Notes: generated by a model from the sequence alone, not told the origin. A DNA stretch of 64,000 nucleotides from Massilia sp. R2A-15 (GCF_030704305.1 NZ_CP131935.1:3844001-3908000); one strand, 5' to 3'. Shown: positions 44,497-56,109, counted from the stretch's first letter. Program-made: numbers and translations.

Positions 44497-44971
44497 GGAG
44501 GGATTAATGATTATTAATGCTACAAAGTAACATAAGTTTCGTGACCAAAATACTATTATTGTCGGGAATGGGACAAAGCGTTGTCCGGAACATACAGTTC
44601 GGGCGCCCTCCCTTAGCGGCGATCCGCCAGCGCCAGCATGGCCAGGCAAATCGGCACGGGCAGGTTTTTCGTGATCCGCCGGAGTCGGCGTGAGGATGGA
44701 CGTGCCAGAAACGGCGGCTATCGATATCCAGATGAGGCTCATGCTGAGCCGCGCGCGCCAGCAGTATAACCGGTTCCAGGTCCTCTCGCTGTGCAGCGCG
44801 CCGCTTTGCACATCAGCCGATATACGACTAGCAACCCCAGGAAGTTGGCGCCGGCATCGATGGCCGCGCGCGCACCTCCTCAATCTGCACCTCACCTCTG
44901 CGCCAAAGATGAGCTAAAGTTCCGCCCATGTCCATTTTCGGCCCAAGCGAACTCTCGTTGATACAAATCTC
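44497..44971. other. Gene-free stretch between PEP-CTERM and an accessory gene
   Basis: No convincing frame in 475 bases. A 16-bp palindrome, GGACAAAGCGTTGTCC, lies at 44571-44586, about 75 bp before the PEP-CTERM start, and could be an operator for that gene. A small frame at 44690-44917 has no coding character. Confidence 0.35.
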
Positions 44972-45724
44972 ATGACCATGTTTGGACTATTCGCGAAGCG
45001 CCCCCCAATCACGACGATCCGTTTGAATTCGCTTGAAAGGACGGGCGGGAGAAGTCATGCTATTCGTCCGGCTTTGCTCGAGGGGCTCCTGCAAGCGTGG
45101 CGCGCAGCCATAGGTGATTTGCCCAGCTCCTTTGATATTCATGGGCCATACGGAATTGCGAAGGGGCAATCAATTGGGCTGCGTGCGTTTGAAAGCAAAC
45201 TGCAGCGCAAAGGACACGACGCCTATAGTGGCTATTCATGTTGGGACGAACACAAAGCCGGCTTCAATGTGTCGTTCTTTGAATCGCCGCCCTACCCCAC
45301 GAGCTTTGTCGAGATCCTGTTCTGGTTTGTTTCCACTGAGGTGCAAGCGGATGCCAAAGCAATTGTCAGTGCCATGGCGGACGTGATTCCCATCGACTAT
45401 GGGTATGTGTCTGAACTGCCTGGGAATCTCGAGCCACTTAGCGAGTCGCCCATCAAGAATGGAATTTTTGGAAGCAGCGTTCAGATTGGGACCAACGAAC
45501 TGAGTCAATGGAACAGGAAAATCCATCTGGCGGCGGAAGGACGTATTCGGGACATCTACCCGATCAATTTCCTTAACCCCAAACAGATCGATTCACTGCG
45601 CAGCTTCGGTGAGTTTGAGGTGGAGGCCATCGCGGAGCGTCTTTATATGCTGCGGATTGACGACGTGGCCCACCTGGCCCGCCTGAAGAGCCGCATTCAA
45701 GCGACAAGCGGCTTCGCCGGGTAA
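44972..45724 (+). CDS. Hypothetical accessory protein
   Basis: A 250-residue soluble protein with GC content visibly lower than its neighbours. It has aromatic-rich segments (YSGYSCWDEHKAGFN, EILFWFVSTEVQADAKAI). No signal peptide, membrane segment or recognised motif. Size and composition resemble the immunity-type proteins common in accessory regions, but I do not recognise a family, so this is only a resemblance. The gene is isolated. Confidence 0.5.
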   Translation: MTMFGLFAKRPPITTIRLNSLERTGGRSHAIRPALLEGLLQAWRAAIGDLPSSFDIHGPYGIAKGQSIGLRAFESKLQRKGHDAYSGYSCWDEHKAGFNVSFFESPPYPTSFVEILFWFVSTEVQADAKAIVSAMADVIPIDYGYVSELPGNLEPLSESPIKNGIFGSSVQIGTNELSQWNRKIHLAAEGRIRDIYPINFLNPKQIDSLRSFGEFEVEAIAERLYMLRIDDVAHLARLKSRIQATSGFAG

Positions 45725-45778
45725 ATTGTCTGCGTCGGGTCGCGGATTCAACCGGCCGGCGCAACCTGCGTTACGCCC

Positions 45779-45804
45779 AAAAAAAACCCGCCGAAGCGGG
45801 TTTT
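45779..45804 (-). terminator. Rho-independent terminator of ompW
   Basis: AAAACCCGC/GCGGGTTTT stem with a CGAA loop followed by a run of T on the minus strand, 20 bp after the ompW stop. Confidence 0.88.
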
Positions 45805-45824
45805 GCGGTGTGCGCTTGCGGCGC

Positions 45825-46505
45825 TCAGAACTTGTAGCCGACCGCGAGAATCACGCCCAGCGGATCGAGCTTGACGTCCTGGGTCTGACCGGTGGAATAG
45901 GTGTTCTTCACCTTCAGGAAGGTCTTCGTCACCGTGGCGTCGACGAACCATTTCGGGTTCAGGTTCACCGCGACGCCCGCCTGCAAGGTGCCGGCGGCCT
46001 TGCCGTCGATCTTGAAGGTGGCCGGCGCGCCGCCGGTGTTGAGGATCGCGGTCAGCTGGCCCGAACCGGTCGCCTTCTGGAAGTAGGCGTAGGTCAGGCC
46101 CAGGCCGACATACGGACGCACCATCGTCTCCGGCTCGAAGAAGCGATACTGCACGAACACAGTCGGCGGCAGCGCCTCGACCGTGCCGAGCTGGCCGGTG
46201 CCGGCGATCGAGCCTGCGCCGTACAGCTTGTGCTTGTACGGCAGGCCCAGCGCTACTTCAGTCGAGATGTTGTCGGTCAGGCCGTAGGCGAAGATCAGGA
46301 CAGGTTCGGTGTCGCTGGCGATCGCCACTTTACTGCCCGGCATCGCCGGCGCCGAGACGTCGCCGCTCTCGACCTTCGGGGTGATCCTGCCGGCGCCGAA
46401 CTTGGCGGTGAATTGTCCCGCGCTCTGGGCCGATGCGGCCGGCGCCGCGCTGATTGCGCACAGTGCTGCCAGCAGCGTCACTGCGCTTTTCAAACGTTGA
46501 TTCAT
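45825..46505 (-). CDS. ompW: OmpW-family outer membrane protein
   Basis: A 226-residue protein. AGGAGAC precedes the ATG at 46505. A signal peptide (cleavage near ASA-QSA) leads into an eight-stranded barrel with GAGRITPKVESGDVSAP, PPTVFVQYRF, RPYVGLGLTYAYF and a C-terminal VGYKF. OmpW barrels carry small hydrophobic molecules through the outer membrane. The extension to 46661 is not coding. Confidence 0.9.
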   Translation of the reverse strand: MNQRLKSAVTLLAALCAISAAPAASAQSAGQFTAKFGAGRITPKVESGDVSAPAMPGSKVAIASDTEPVLIFAYGLTDNISTEVALGLPYKHKLYGAGSIAGTGQLGTVEALPPTVFVQYRFFEPETMVRPYVGLGLTYAYFQKATGSGQLTAILNTGGAPATFKIDGKAAGTLQAGVAVNLNPKWFVDATVTKTFLKVKNTYSTGQTQDVKLDPLGVILAVGYKF

Positions 46506-46554
46506 TAGGTCTCCTGGTTCAATGGGATAGGGCTGCCTGTTGGCGTCGATACGG

Positions 46555-47928
46555 TCAGATCCAGCCTTTCTGGACCATGTACTTGGACACGTAGCGCGCC
46601 AGCAGCAGCTGCACGAACGGGGTCGGGTGCACGTCGTCGGCGAAGGCGTAGTGGCTGACATCGCCCGCGATCAGGTTCGAGCCGTTGCAGCCGAGCGAGT
46701 TACCCAGCGGGTTCTTCGCCGGCGTCAGGTCGCAGGCCGGCGTGGTCACGTTGGTCAGGCCGTACGGGCCGGGATTGGTCGCCTGGTCGTGGCTGGCGGC
46801 AAACGTGTCGACCAGCGCCACCTTCGCCTCGGCGCCCAGGCCGCTCGCCAGGGTGTCGTTGAACGCCTTGACCATCGAATTGACCAGCGCCAGCGTGCCG
46901 GCGTCGAAGCTACGGCCCAGCGGCGTGGTTCCGATGTCCGGCAGGTTGTTGACCACGACGTAGTTGGCGCCATTGCCGATGATCTTGGTTTTCACCAGCG
47001 TATTGAGGTCGGTGGCGGCAGTGGTCATTGCGGCCACCAGATCAGGCCCGTGCGCGGCGAAGTAGTCGTTGCCCACTTTTGTGCCCTCCGCAGTGCCGGC
47101 GTCCTTAGCCTGCTGCGCAATGGCGCCGGCCACGGCGGGGTCCTTGACCGAGTTATTTCCCTGCATGACAGCCGCAGTCACCGCGGCCGTCACTACAGAC
47201 TGGTCGGTGTGCGCAGGATTGGCCAGTTCGGTCTGCAGCGCAGCGCCAATGGCCGGGGCCGCAGTCTGCGGATTGGGCGCACCGGCGGCCAGCAGGCCAA
47301 CCAGGGTGCTGCCGAACTTGGCGTTGCCTGCCGCGTTACCGGCCGCGGTGGCGCCTGCCTTCAGGCCAGCCAGTTGCATGAACACGTCATTGGCGCCAGC
47401 CATGATCAGCACCAGTTCGGTGCCGTTGAACTTGCCGCCGGCGACGTTCAGGTGGTTCTGCACCTGGACGGCGACTGGCATCGTCAATGCGCCGAGCGCG
47501 CTGCCGGTCAGCTTGTTGCCGGGGCCGACCGCGTTGGTCACGCGGGAGCCGCCCTGGGCGTAGTTGAAGCAGCCAGCGTGCGCGACAACCGGCACCGCGA
47601 AGCCCTGTGCCGCCTGGCCGTCGAGGCCGGTCACGGCGGCGCACGGCGCCGGCAGGCCGAGCTGGGCCGCCATCAGTTCGGTCCAGTTCTTGCCCGTCAG
47701 CGCGGGGTTCACCGATGTCAGGTTGCCGTTGATGGCGAATTCGCCGCCGCCCAGCGCTGCCACCGTGCCGACCTTGTAGGTGCCGACATCGGACAGGCTG
47801 TCGCCGAACGTCACCTGGGACGCGAATTTGTTCTTGAGGCTTTGCTCGCCCCCGGTGCTGCCATTGCCGCCGCACGCGGCCAGCACGGCCGCCGTGAGCA
47901 GGGCGAGCGCGATATTATTTTGACGCAT
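46555..47928 (-). CDS. SGNH/GDSL-type esterase lipoprotein
   Basis: A 457-residue protein from ATG 47928, with AGGAGAC upstream. LLTAAVLAACGGNGS is a lipobox. FGDSLSDVG holds the nucleophilic Ser of the GDSL family, GSRVTN and AGANDVFMQLA (Gly-x-Asn-Asp) supply the oxyanion hole, and DDVHPTPFVQ has the catalytic Asp-x-x-His. It is an exported lipid esterase. It lies 49 bp upstream of ompW on the same strand. Confidence 0.9.
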   Translation of the reverse strand: MRQNNIALALLTAAVLAACGGNGSTGGEQSLKNKFASQVTFGDSLSDVGTYKVGTVAALGGGEFAINGNLTSVNPALTGKNWTELMAAQLGLPAPCAAVTGLDGQAAQGFAVPVVAHAGCFNYAQGGSRVTNAVGPGNKLTGSALGALTMPVAVQVQNHLNVAGGKFNGTELVLIMAGANDVFMQLAGLKAGATAAGNAAGNAKFGSTLVGLLAAGAPNPQTAAPAIGAALQTELANPAHTDQSVVTAAVTAAVMQGNNSVKDPAVAGAIAQQAKDAGTAEGTKVGNDYFAAHGPDLVAAMTTAATDLNTLVKTKIIGNGANYVVVNNLPDIGTTPLGRSFDAGTLALVNSMVKAFNDTLASGLGAEAKVALVDTFAASHDQATNPGPYGLTNVTTPACDLTPAKNPLGNSLGCNGSNLIAGDVSHYAFADDVHPTPFVQLLLARYVSKYMVQKGWI

Positions 47929-48113
47929 TGTGTCTCCTGGAATAAAAATCGTATCGGTGTTATCGAACGTACGTGCTATTCGGAACCCAACTAATATGCC
48001 AGTCTTCGAAACACTTGTATAGAAAAAATCTTGCCAGGTTACACATTCGCGGCGCGGGCGCGACGGCGCAGGCTGGGAGGGGGTGGGACCGGCGAACGCG
48101 GCCCCCGGAAAGC

Positions 48114-49136
48114 TCAGGCCGGCGGCTGCTGGTTGAGCAGGCCGTGGACGATGCCAGCCGAGCCGTGCGCGGCGCGGCGCAGGCGGTCGTTGACGCCCAG
48201 CCAGGCGCCGCCCTGCGGCGGCGCTTCCACCAGGATCAGGTCGGCGCCGGTATGGTCCATCGCGCGCAGCGACGCATACAGCGCGTGCGCGAACCCGTCC
48301 GGACTGGTTGGCAAGCGCACCTGCGCGTGCGCTTCGGGCAGGTCGGAATAATGGATCAGCGCGACCTTGCGGCCGGCCTGCTGCAGCCGCGCCAGCGTGG
48401 CCTTCAATGTGGCGGAGTCCTGCATCGCCACCGGCGTGTGCGGGGCGTAGTGCGATTCGAGCGTGCCGGACGCGCGCGGCGCGGCCACGTCGGGCGGCGC
48501 CGGCAGCCGGTCGATCACCGCGGCGATCGCCTCGGCGCTGATGTGGCCGGGGCGCAGCAGCACCGGGCCGTGCGTGGCCAGGCGCGACAGGTCCACGATG
48601 GTCGACTCGATGCCGACCTCGCTGGCGCCGCCGTCGAGCACCATCGCCACCGAACCGTCGGCGCCGAATTCGTCGCGAACGTGCTGCGCGGTGGTCGGGC
48701 TGACGTTGCCGAACTTGTTGGCCGACGGCGCCGCGACGCCGCCCTTGCCCGCCTTGAACGCCTGCAGCAGCGCGATCGCCACCGGATGCGAGGGGCAGCG
48801 CAGGCCCACGGTTTCCTGCCCGCCGGAGACGGCGTCGGGAATGTGCGCGGCGCGCTTGAGGATCATGGTCAGCGGGCCGGGCCAGAACGCCGCAGCCAGC
48901 TGGCGCGCTTCGGACGGAATGTCGGCGGCCCAGTAATCGAGATCGGCGTCCGGCGCCAGGTGCACGATTACCGGATGGTCCTGCGGCCGTCCCTTGGCCG
49001 CGTAGATCGCGGCGACGGCGGCCGGGTTCTCGGCGTCGGCGCCAAGGCCATACACGGTCTCGGTGGGGAACGCGACCAGCGCGCCCTGCTCGAGCGCGCG
49101 CGCGGCGGCGTCGATGGCGGTGTGGTCGAGGCTCAT
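48114..49136 (-). CDS. tsaC: L-threonylcarbamoyladenylate synthase (Sua5/TsaC)
   Basis: A 340-residue Sua5-type protein: [17 protein letters not shown] at the start, [13 protein letters not shown] and [17 protein letters not shown] in the YrdC domain, then the C-terminal Sua5 domain. It makes the threonylcarbamoyl-AMP used for t6A37 in tRNA. It overlaps purK by 4 bp (ATGA), the last gene of the purCEK run. It works with the tcdA product made elsewhere in the window. Confidence 0.92.
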   Translation of the reverse strand: MSLDHTAIDAAARALEQGALVAFPTETVYGLGADAENPAAVAAIYAAKGRPQDHPVIVHLAPDADLDYWAADIPSEARQLAAAFWPGPLTMILKRAAHIPDAVSGGQETVGLRCPSHPVAIALLQAFKAGKGGVAAPSANKFGNVSPTTAQHVRDEFGADGSVAMVLDGGASEVGIESTIVDLSRLATHGPVLLRPGHISAEAIAAVIDRLPAPPDVAAPRASGTLESHYAPHTPVAMQDSATLKATLARLQQAGRKVALIHYSDLPEAHAQVRLPTSPDGFAHALYASLRAMDHTGADLILVEAPPQGGAWLGVNDRLRRAAHGSAGIVHGLLNQQPPA

Positions 49137-50317
49137 GGCGCGATATTGAGGATGGCGCAGGCGGCGCGCAGCTGTTCCTGCGCTTGCGCGAGGGTCGGCG
49201 CGACGAAGGTGACGTGGCCCATCTTGCGGCCGCGGCGCGCTTCTTCCTTGCCGTACAAGTGCAGGCAGGCGCCCGGCAGCTCGAGCACCTGGTCCCAGGC
49301 CGGCTCGCGCACGGTATCGCCGTCGAACCAGGCGTCACCCAGTATGTTCAGCATCACCGCCGGCGAATGCTGGCGCACATCGCCCAGCGGCAGGCGCGCC
49401 ATCGCCCTCACCTGCTGCGCGAACTGGCTGGTGATGCAGGCGTCCATCGTGTAATGGCCGCTGTTGTGCGGGCGCGGCGCCATCTCGTTGACCACCAGCG
49501 AGCCGTCGTCGAGCACGAAGAACTCGATGCACAGCACGCCGACGTAGCCGAGCTTGGCGACGATCGCGCGCGCGGCGTCCTGCGCCTGCTGCGCGCGCAT
49601 CGGCAGCACGTTCGGGCCGGGGACGGTGGTGGTAAACAGGATGCCGTCGCGGTGGACGTTTTCGGCGATCGGATAGACCACCGATTCGCCGTCGGCGCCG
49701 CGCGCGGTCAGCACCGACACTTCATACGCCAGCGGCAGCATCTTCTCGAGCAGGCAGGTCACGCCGTTCATCGCGTCGAACGCGGCGCGCACGTCCTCGC
49801 GGGTGGACACGCGCACCTGGCCCTTGCCGTCGTAGCCCATGCGCACGGTCTTCAGAATCCCCGGCAGCAGATTGTCGTGGATCGCCGCGATGTCAGCATG
49901 CGAGGCGATGACCTGGTGCGGCGCAGGCATCACGCCCGACTCGCCGGCGCAATCGACGAAGAAGCGCTTCTCGGCGATGCGGTCCTGCGCGATCGACACG
50001 CAGTCGGCCGACGGCGCGACGAAACTGTGTTCGGCCAGCTGCGCCATGCTGGCGGCCGGCACGTTTTCGAATTCGGTGGTGACGGCCACGCACAGCGCCG
50101 ACAGTTCGGTTAGCGCGGCGGCGTCGTCGTAGCCGGCTTCGATCAGGCGTTCGGCCGCGTGGCCGGCCGGGCAATCGGCGGCAGGTTCGAGCACCGCGAC
50201 CTTGTAGCCCATCGCCTGGGCGGCATGCACGAACATGCGTCCGAGCTGGCCTCCGCCCATGACGCCGAGCCAGGCCGATGGCGTCGCCGACGGCAGGAAA
50301 GGAGTCGGCTTGTTCAT
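49133..50317 (-). CDS. purK: N5-carboxyaminoimidazole ribonucleotide synthase
   Basis: A 394-residue ATP-grasp enzyme. [19 protein letters not shown] is the N-terminus, with [10 protein letters not shown] for ATP binding and [21 protein letters not shown] in the C-terminal half. It carboxylates AIR with bicarbonate and ATP. It overlaps both purE and tsaC, showing a tight operon. Confidence 0.96.
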   Translation of the reverse strand: MNKPTPFLPSATPSAWLGVMGGGQLGRMFVHAAQAMGYKVAVLEPAADCPAGHAAERLIEAGYDDAAALTELSALCVAVTTEFENVPAASMAQLAEHSFVAPSADCVSIAQDRIAEKRFFVDCAGESGVMPAPHQVIASHADIAAIHDNLLPGILKTVRMGYDGKGQVRVSTREDVRAAFDAMNGVTCLLEKMLPLAYEVSVLTARGADGESVVYPIAENVHRDGILFTTTVPGPNVLPMRAQQAQDAARAIVAKLGYVGVLCIEFFVLDDGSLVVNEMAPRPHNSGHYTMDACITSQFAQQVRAMARLPLGDVRQHSPAVMLNILGDAWFDGDTVREPAWDQVLELPGACLHLYGKEEARRGRKMGHVTFVAPTLAQAQEQLRAACAILNIAP

Positions 50318-50814
50318 GCTGGCGGCAAGGTCATGGCCTTCGCGGCCGCGGTTTGCGCGGCACGGAAGGCTTCCAGTTTGGCAGCCAGCGCGTCGTCGCC
50401 GGCGGCGATCATCGCCACCGCGGTCAGCGCGGCGTTGGCGGCGCCCGCCTCGCCGATGGCGAAGGTGGCCACCGGCACGCCCTTGGGCATCTGCACGATC
50501 GACAGCAGCGAGTCCTCGCCGCGCAGGTATTTCGATGGCACCGGCACGCCCAGCACCGGCACGATGGTCTTGGCGGCGATCATGCCCGGCAGGTGGGCCG
50601 CGCCGCCGGCGCCGGCGATGATGGCGCGCAGGCCGCGACCGCGCGCCGCTTCCGCATACGCGAACATCTCGTCGGGCATGCGGTGCGCCGAAATCACTTG
50701 CGCCTCATGCGCAATGCCGAACTGCTCGAGCACCGCCACCGTATGCTGCATCACTTCCCAGTCGGACGAAGAACCCATCACCACGCCGACCAGCACTTTT
50801 GCTTGCTGCGTCAT
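50314..50814 (-). CDS. purE: N5-CAIR mutase
   Basis: A 166-residue protein. [16 protein letters not shown], the loop [14 protein letters not shown] and [16 protein letters not shown] are PurE hallmarks. It rearranges N5-CAIR to CAIR. Overlaps purK by 4 bp and follows purC by 1 bp. Confidence 0.97.
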   Translation of the reverse strand: MTQQAKVLVGVVMGSSSDWEVMQHTVAVLEQFGIAHEAQVISAHRMPDEMFAYAEAARGRGLRAIIAGAGGAAHLPGMIAAKTIVPVLGVPVPSKYLRGEDSLLSIVQMPKGVPVATFAIGEAGAANAALTAVAMIAAGDDALAAKLEAFRAAQTAAAKAMTLPPA

Positions 50815-50815
50815 C

Positions 50816-51709
50816 TCAGGCTTCCAGTTTCTTGCCGGTGAGCCGTTCGATCGCCTCGAAGTACTTCGCCTGGGTCTTGTCGATCACGTCCTGCGGCAGC
50901 GCCGGCGCCGGCGCGGTCTTGCCCCAGGTGAGGGTTTCCAGGTAGTCGCGCACGAACTGCTTGTCGAACGACGGCGGCGAGCTGCCCGGCTGGTACGAGT
51001 CGGCCGGCCAGAAGCGCGACGAATCGGCGGTCAGCACTTCGTCCATCAGGTGCAGCACGCCGTGCTGGTCGAGGCCGAATTCGAACTTGGTGTCGGCGAT
51101 GATGATGCCGCGGGTGGCGGCGTATTCGGCGGCCGTCTTGTACAGCTTGATGCTGATGTCGCGGATGGTGGCGGCCAGCTCGGTGCCGATGCGGCGCTCC
51201 ATGTCGTCGAAGCTGATGTTCTCGTCATGCTCGCCAAGTTCCGCCTTGGCGGCCGGCGTGAAGATCGGCTCGGGCAGCTTGTCGGCCTGGCGCAGGCCGG
51301 CCGGCAGGCTGACGCCGCACACGCTGCCGGTGTCCTGGTAGTCCTTCCAGCCGGAGCCGATCAGGTAGCCGCGCACCACCGCCTCGACCATGATCGGCTC
51401 GAGGCGCTTGGCGACGACCGCGCGGCCGCGCACCTGCTCCACTTCCGACGGCGCGACCACGCTCTCCGGCGCCACGCCGGTCAGGTGGTTCGGCACGATG
51501 CCGGCGAGCTTGTCGAACCAGAAGTCGCTCATCTGGTTCAGCACCATTCCCTTGCCGGGAATCGGTTCGTTCATGACCACGTCGAACGCCGACAGGCGGT
51601 CGGTGGTCACGATCAGGATCTTGTCGTCGCCGACCGCATAGTTGTCGCGCACTTTTCCGCGGCCAAGCAGCGGCAGGGACTCGATGGTGGATTGGTAGAG
51701 GCTGTGCAT
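50816..51709 (-). CDS. purC: Phosphoribosylaminoimidazole-succinocarboxamide synthase
   Basis: A 297-residue protein of the SAICAR synthase type with [13 protein letters not shown] at the start and [10 protein letters not shown] and [12 protein letters not shown] in the later part. It joins CAIR with aspartate. First gene of purC-purE-purK-tsaC. Confidence 0.96.
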   Translation of the reverse strand: MHSLYQSTIESLPLLGRGKVRDNYAVGDDKILIVTTDRLSAFDVVMNEPIPGKGMVLNQMSDFWFDKLAGIVPNHLTGVAPESVVAPSEVEQVRGRAVVAKRLEPIMVEAVVRGYLIGSGWKDYQDTGSVCGVSLPAGLRQADKLPEPIFTPAAKAELGEHDENISFDDMERRIGTELAATIRDISIKLYKTAAEYAATRGIIIADTKFEFGLDQHGVLHLMDEVLTADSSRFWPADSYQPGSSPPSFDKQFVRDYLETLTWGKTAPAPALPQDVIDKTQAKYFEAIERLTGKKLEA

Positions 51710-51797
51710 AGGAGGATTTACCGGAAAAACTTGACCGGCGGGCGGCGCCGCCGGCTGAAGAGTCAGGCCGCGGCGCAGCCTGGTCGAAACTGCGATT

Positions 51798-52862
51798 TTA
51801 CTTGACGATCTGGGCCAGCTCGCCCTTGGCGTAACGCTCCGCCATTTTCTCCAGCGTGATCGGCTTGATCTTCGCTGCCTGGCCGGCGCAGCCGAACTGC
51901 TCGAAGCGCGCCTTGCAGATCGCCATGGCCGCTTCGCGCGCCGGCTTGAGGAAGTCGCGCGGGTCGAACTTCGACGGGTTCTCGAACATGTACTTGCGCA
52001 CGGCGGCGGTCATGGCCAGGCGGATGTCGGTGTCGATGTTGATCTTGCGGACGCCGTGGCGGATGCCTTCCTGGATCTCTTCGACCGGCACGCCGTAGGT
52101 CTCTTTCATGTCGCCGCCGAATTCGCGGATGATCGCCAGCAGCTCCTGCGGCACCGACGACGAACCGTGCATCACCAGGTGGGTGTTCGGGATGCGCGCG
52201 TGGATTTCCTTGATGCGGTCGATGGCCAGGATGTCGCCGGTCGGCTTGCGGGTGAACTTGTAGGCGCCGTGCGAGGTGCCGATGGCGATCGCCAGCGCGT
52301 CGCACTGAGTGCGCGCGACGAAGTCCGCGGCCTGGTTGACGTCGGTGAGCAGCTGCTCGCGCGTCATCGTGCCTTCGGCGCCGTGGCCGTCTTCCTTGTC
52401 GCCCTTCATGGTCTCGAGCGAACCGAGCACGCCCAGTTCGGCTTCGACGGTCACGCCGATCGAGTGCGCGAACTTGACCACTTCACGCGAAGTCTCGACG
52501 TTGTACTCGTAGCTGGCCACGCTCTTGCCGTCCGCTTCCAGCGAGCCGTCCATCATCACCGAGGTGAAGCCGGAGCGGATCGCGGTCATGCACACCGCCG
52601 GCGACTGGCCGTGGTCCTGGTGCATCACGACCGGGATGTGCGGATAGGACTCGACGGCCGCGTCGATCAGGTGGCGCAGGAAGGCTTCGCCGGCATACTT
52701 GCGGGCGCCGGCCGAAGCCTGCATGATCACCGGGCTGCCGGTCTGGTCGGCCGCGGCCATGATGGCCTGCACCTGTTCGAGGTTGTTGACGTTGAACGCC
52801 GGCAGGCCGTAGCCGTTTTCGGCGGCGTGGTCGAGGAGTTGACGGAGGGATACGAGTGCCAT
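51798..52862 (-). CDS. fba: Fructose-bisphosphate aldolase, class II
   Basis: A 354-residue protein of the CbbA-like type. [16 protein letters not shown], zinc ligands in [10 protein letters not shown] and ELGVLGSLE, and GTSHGAYKF. It cleaves or forms fructose 1,6-bisphosphate. It follows pyk by 40 bp on the same strand. Confidence 0.96.
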   Translation of the reverse strand: MALVSLRQLLDHAAENGYGLPAFNVNNLEQVQAIMAAADQTGSPVIMQASAGARKYAGEAFLRHLIDAAVESYPHIPVVMHQDHGQSPAVCMTAIRSGFTSVMMDGSLEADGKSVASYEYNVETSREVVKFAHSIGVTVEAELGVLGSLETMKGDKEDGHGAEGTMTREQLLTDVNQAADFVARTQCDALAIAIGTSHGAYKFTRKPTGDILAIDRIKEIHARIPNTHLVMHGSSSVPQELLAIIREFGGDMKETYGVPVEEIQEGIRHGVRKINIDTDIRLAMTAAVRKYMFENPSKFDPRDFLKPAREAAMAICKARFEQFGCAGQAAKIKPITLEKMAERYAKGELAQIVK

Positions 52863-52902
52863 GGTAGAGCTCCAAACAATAGTAGAAAGCGGTTTAGTCT
52901 GA

Positions 52903-54351
52903 TCAGCTGAATTCGCCGACGCGCACGATCTTGAGCGAGTTGGTGCCGCCAGCCTGCCCCATCGGGTCGCCCCAGGTGCAGACGATCATGTCACCCTTGG
53001 CGACGATGCGGTTGGCGACCATCAAGGCTTCGGCCTGCTTGAGCACTTCGCTGGCGGTGCCTTCCTGGCTCAGGTGGTAGGCGTGCACGTTGCGGTACAG
53101 CGACACCTTGCGCTGGGTGCTGACAGAGGGCGTGAGCGCGAAGATCGGCGTGTCGACGCGGTGCCGGCTCATCCACAGCGCGGTGGAGCCGGACTCGGTC
53201 AGCGCGGCGATCGCCTTCACGCCCAGGTGGTGCGCGGTAAACAGGGTGCCGTAGGCGATCGACTGGTCGATGCGGGTAAATTTGACGTTGAGGAAGTCGC
53301 CGTCCAGCACGTTATATTCGGACTGTTCGGCCTCGACGCAGATCGCGGCCATCATCTCGACCGTCTCGATCGGATACTTGCCCGACGCCGTTTCGGCCGA
53401 GGTCATCACGGCGTCGGTGCCGTCGAGCACGGCGTTGGCGACGTCCGACACTTCGGCGCGCGTCGGCACGGCGTTGAAGATCATCGACTCCATCATCTGG
53501 GTCGCGGTGATGGTCAGCTTGTTCGATTCGCGCGCCATGCGGATCATGCGCTTTTGCAGCGCCGGCACGGCCGCGTTGCCCACTTCGACGGCCAGGTCGC
53601 CGCGCGCGACCATGATGCCGTCGGAGGCGTCGAGGATTTCCTGCAGCGCCGGAATCGCCTCGGCGCGCTCGATCTTGGCGATCAGCATCGGCTTGTGGTG
53701 GTGCGGCTCGCCGGCGATGTTGGCCAGCTGGCGCGCCATTTCCATGTCGGTCGCGCTTTTCGGGAACGACACGGCCAGGTAGTCGGCCTGGAACGCCATC
53801 GCCGTCTTGATGTCTTCCATGTCCTTGGCGGTCAGCGCCGGCGCGGTCAGGCCGCCGCCGCTGCGGTTGATGCCCTTGTTGTTCGACAGCACGCCGCCGA
53901 CCCGCACCGTGGTGTGGATCTCGTGGCCCAGCACGCGCTCGACGATCAGCACGATCAGGCCGTCGTTGAGCAGCAGCTTGTCGCCGGGACGCACGTCGCG
54001 CGGCAGCGCCTTGTAGTCGAGGCCGACGCGCTCCAGGTTGCCCAGCTCGCCGTTGTCGCCCCACTTGGCGTCGAGGATGAATTTTTCGCCCGCCTCCAGC
54101 ATCACCTTGCCGTCTTCGAACTTGCCGACGCGGATCTTCGGACCCTGCATGTCGGCCATGATCGCCACTTCGCGCCCGCATTCGGCGGCGGCGCGGCGCA
54201 CCAGCGCGGCGCGGTCGATGTGGTCCTGGGCGGTGCCATGCGAGAAATTCAGGCGCACGACGTCGACGCCGGCACGGATCATCTTCACCAGCATGTCGAA
54301 ATCGGACGATGCGGGGCCAATGGTTGCAACGATCTTAGTGCCACGGAACAT
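52903..54351 (-). CDS. pyk: Pyruvate kinase
   Basis: A 482-residue protein. [14 protein letters not shown], substrate and metal residues in [13 protein letters not shown] and [16 protein letters not shown], and a C-terminal regulatory domain. It makes ATP and pyruvate from phosphoenolpyruvate. Between pgk and fba. Confidence 0.96.
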   Translation of the reverse strand: MFRGTKIVATIGPASSDFDMLVKMIRAGVDVVRLNFSHGTAQDHIDRAALVRRAAAECGREVAIMADMQGPKIRVGKFEDGKVMLEAGEKFILDAKWGDNGELGNLERVGLDYKALPRDVRPGDKLLLNDGLIVLIVERVLGHEIHTTVRVGGVLSNNKGINRSGGGLTAPALTAKDMEDIKTAMAFQADYLAVSFPKSATDMEMARQLANIAGEPHHHKPMLIAKIERAEAIPALQEILDASDGIMVARGDLAVEVGNAAVPALQKRMIRMARESNKLTITATQMMESMIFNAVPTRAEVSDVANAVLDGTDAVMTSAETASGKYPIETVEMMAAICVEAEQSEYNVLDGDFLNVKFTRIDQSIAYGTLFTAHHLGVKAIAALTESGSTALWMSRHRVDTPIFALTPSVSTQRKVSLYRNVHAYHLSQEGTASEVLKQAEALMVANRIVAKGDMIVCTWGDPMGQAGGTNSLKIVRVGEFS

Positions 54352-54383
54352 AGGATGCGCCTTCAGGTGTAGTGGAGGGTCGG

Positions 54384-55589
54384 TCAGGCCGAACGGCGTT
54401 GCAGCAGGATCTCCACGGCCGGCAGGGTCTTGCCTTCGAGGAATTCCAGGAAGGCGCCGCCGCCGGTCGAGATATACCCGATTCTATCGGTAATGTTGTA
54501 TTTTGCAATGGCTGCGAGGGTGTCGCCGCCGCCCGCGATCGAGAAGGCCTTCGAGTCGGCGATGGCCAGCGCCAGCGTCTTCGTGCCTTCACCGAACTGG
54601 TCGAACTCGAACACGCCGACCGGGCCGTTCCAGACGATGGTGCCGGCCGCCTTGATTTGTTCGGCCAGCATGGCCGCCGTTTGCGGGCCGATGTCGAGGA
54701 TCATGTCGTCGTCCTGCACGTCGGCGACCAGCTTGATGGTCGCGGCGGCGGTCGGCGAAAACTCCTTCGCGCACACCACGTCGACCGGGATCGGCACCAC
54801 CGCGCCGCGCGCGGCCATCATGTCGATGATCGCCTTCGCCTCGCCCACCAGTTCGGCCTCGACCAGCGACTTGCCAATGTTCAGGCCGACCGCCTTCATG
54901 AAGGTGTTGGCGATGCCGCCGCCGACGACCAGGTGATCGACCTTGTCGGCCAGGGCCTTGAGGATGGACAGCTTGGACGACACTTTCGAGCCGGCCACGA
55001 TGGCCAGCAGCGGACGCTTTGGTGCGCCCAGCGCCTTGCCCAGCGCATCGAGTTCGGCCGCCAGCAGCGGGCCGGCGCAGGCGATCGGCGCGAATTTGGC
55101 GATGCCGTGGGTGGTCGCCTCGGCGCGGTGCGCGGTGCCGAAGGCATCGTTGACGTAGACGTCGCACAGCTTCGCCATCTTCTGCGCTAGCGCGTCGTCG
55201 TTCTTCTTTTCACCCTTGTTGACGCGGCAGTTCTCCAGCAGCACGACCTGGCCGGGCGCGACATCGACGCCGTCGACCCAGTCCTGCTTCAGCTGCACCG
55301 GCTGGCCCAGCAGCTCGGACAGGCGCGCGGCGACTGGCGCCAGCGAGTCTTCCGGCTTGAACGCGCCTTCCGTCGGGCGGCCCAGGTGCGAGGTCACCAT
55401 GACGGCGGCGCCGGCGTCGAGCGCGGCGCGGATCGCCGGCACGGAGGCGCGGATGCGGGTGTCTTCGGTGATGTTGCCGGCGTCGTCCTGCGGCACGTTC
55501 AGGTCGGCGCGGATGAACACGCGCTTGCCGCGCAGCGCCTGTTGGTCGATCAAGTCTTGCAGCCGGGTGAAATGAAGGGCTTCTTGCAT
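54384..55589 (-). CDS. pgk: Phosphoglycerate kinase
   Basis: A 401-residue protein. [43 protein letters not shown] and GGDTLAAI are Pgk motifs. First gene of pgk-pyk-fba-purCEK-tsaC, 33 bp before pyk. Confidence 0.96.
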   Translation of the reverse strand: MQEALHFTRLQDLIDQQALRGKRVFIRADLNVPQDDAGNITEDTRIRASVPAIRAALDAGAAVMVTSHLGRPTEGAFKPEDSLAPVAARLSELLGQPVQLKQDWVDGVDVAPGQVVLLENCRVNKGEKKNDDALAQKMAKLCDVYVNDAFGTAHRAEATTHGIAKFAPIACAGPLLAAELDALGKALGAPKRPLLAIVAGSKVSSKLSILKALADKVDHLVVGGGIANTFMKAVGLNIGKSLVEAELVGEAKAIIDMMAARGAVVPIPVDVVCAKEFSPTAAATIKLVADVQDDDMILDIGPQTAAMLAEQIKAAGTIVWNGPVGVFEFDQFGEGTKTLALAIADSKAFSIAGGGDTLAAIAKYNITDRIGYISTGGGAFLEFLEGKTLPAVEILLQRRSA

Positions 55590-55655
55590 GGCTTCGTCGC
55601 AGGTGAAGTAGAAAGAACGCTATTTTACCTGATCGACAAGCGAAAATCCCGCAGG

Positions 55656-55746
55656 TTGTCGTACCCGCGAAGGCGGGTACCCATACTGAGCGTGCCCGGT
55701 GTTCAGGCATATTCAGCATGGGTACCAGCCTGCGCTGGTACGACGA
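55656..55746. repeat. Repeat B, copy 2
   Basis: TTGTCGTACCCGCGAAGGCG at the left and TACCAGCCTGCGCTGGTACG at the right, related to copy 1 but with an imperfect inverted repeat. Located between the pgk start and the stop of the VOC gene. Confidence 0.8.
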
Positions 55747-55749
55747 GCA

Positions 55750-56109
55750 TCAGACCTTGGCCGCCTGCATGATCCCGAACGACATGCCGGCCGGGTCCTT
55801 CAGGATCGCCATCACGTCGCCGTCCGGCAGCGCCTGCGGCGGCATCAGCACCGTGGCGCCCAGCGCGCCGGCCGACGCGACGTAGGCGGCGCAGTCGTCG
55901 ACTTCGATGAACAGCTGTACGAAGCTGGGCGTGCCGGCCGGCGCCGGCCAGATGCCGCCGTCGATGCCGCGCTCGCTGGCCGTGTCGATCATCTGATAAT
56001 TCATCATGTTGTTGCGGCTCGCTTCCCAGCCGAACAGCTTGGTGTAAAAGCCGGCCAGCTGGTCGGATTCGGGGCTGATGATCTGCCAGCGCATGACGGG
56101 ATTGGACAT
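55750..56109 (-). CDS. VOC (glyoxalase/dioxygenase fold) family protein
   Basis: A 119-residue protein with the repeated beta-alpha-beta-beta-beta units of the vicinal-oxygen-chelate fold (FYTKLFGWEAS, PSFVQLFIEVDDCAAYV, KDPAGMSFGIM). Substrate is unknown. It directly follows the TIGR02147-type gene, stop and start touching. Confidence 0.85.
   Translation of the reverse strand: MSNPVMRWQIISPESDQLAGFYTKLFGWEASRNNMMNYQMIDTASERGIDGGIWPAPAGTPSFVQLFIEVDDCAAYVASAGALGATVLMPPQALPDGDVMAILKDPAGMSFGIMQAAKV

Noticed and set aside
44690-44917. Small protein-coding gene
   Set aside because: No coding features or ribosome-binding site.
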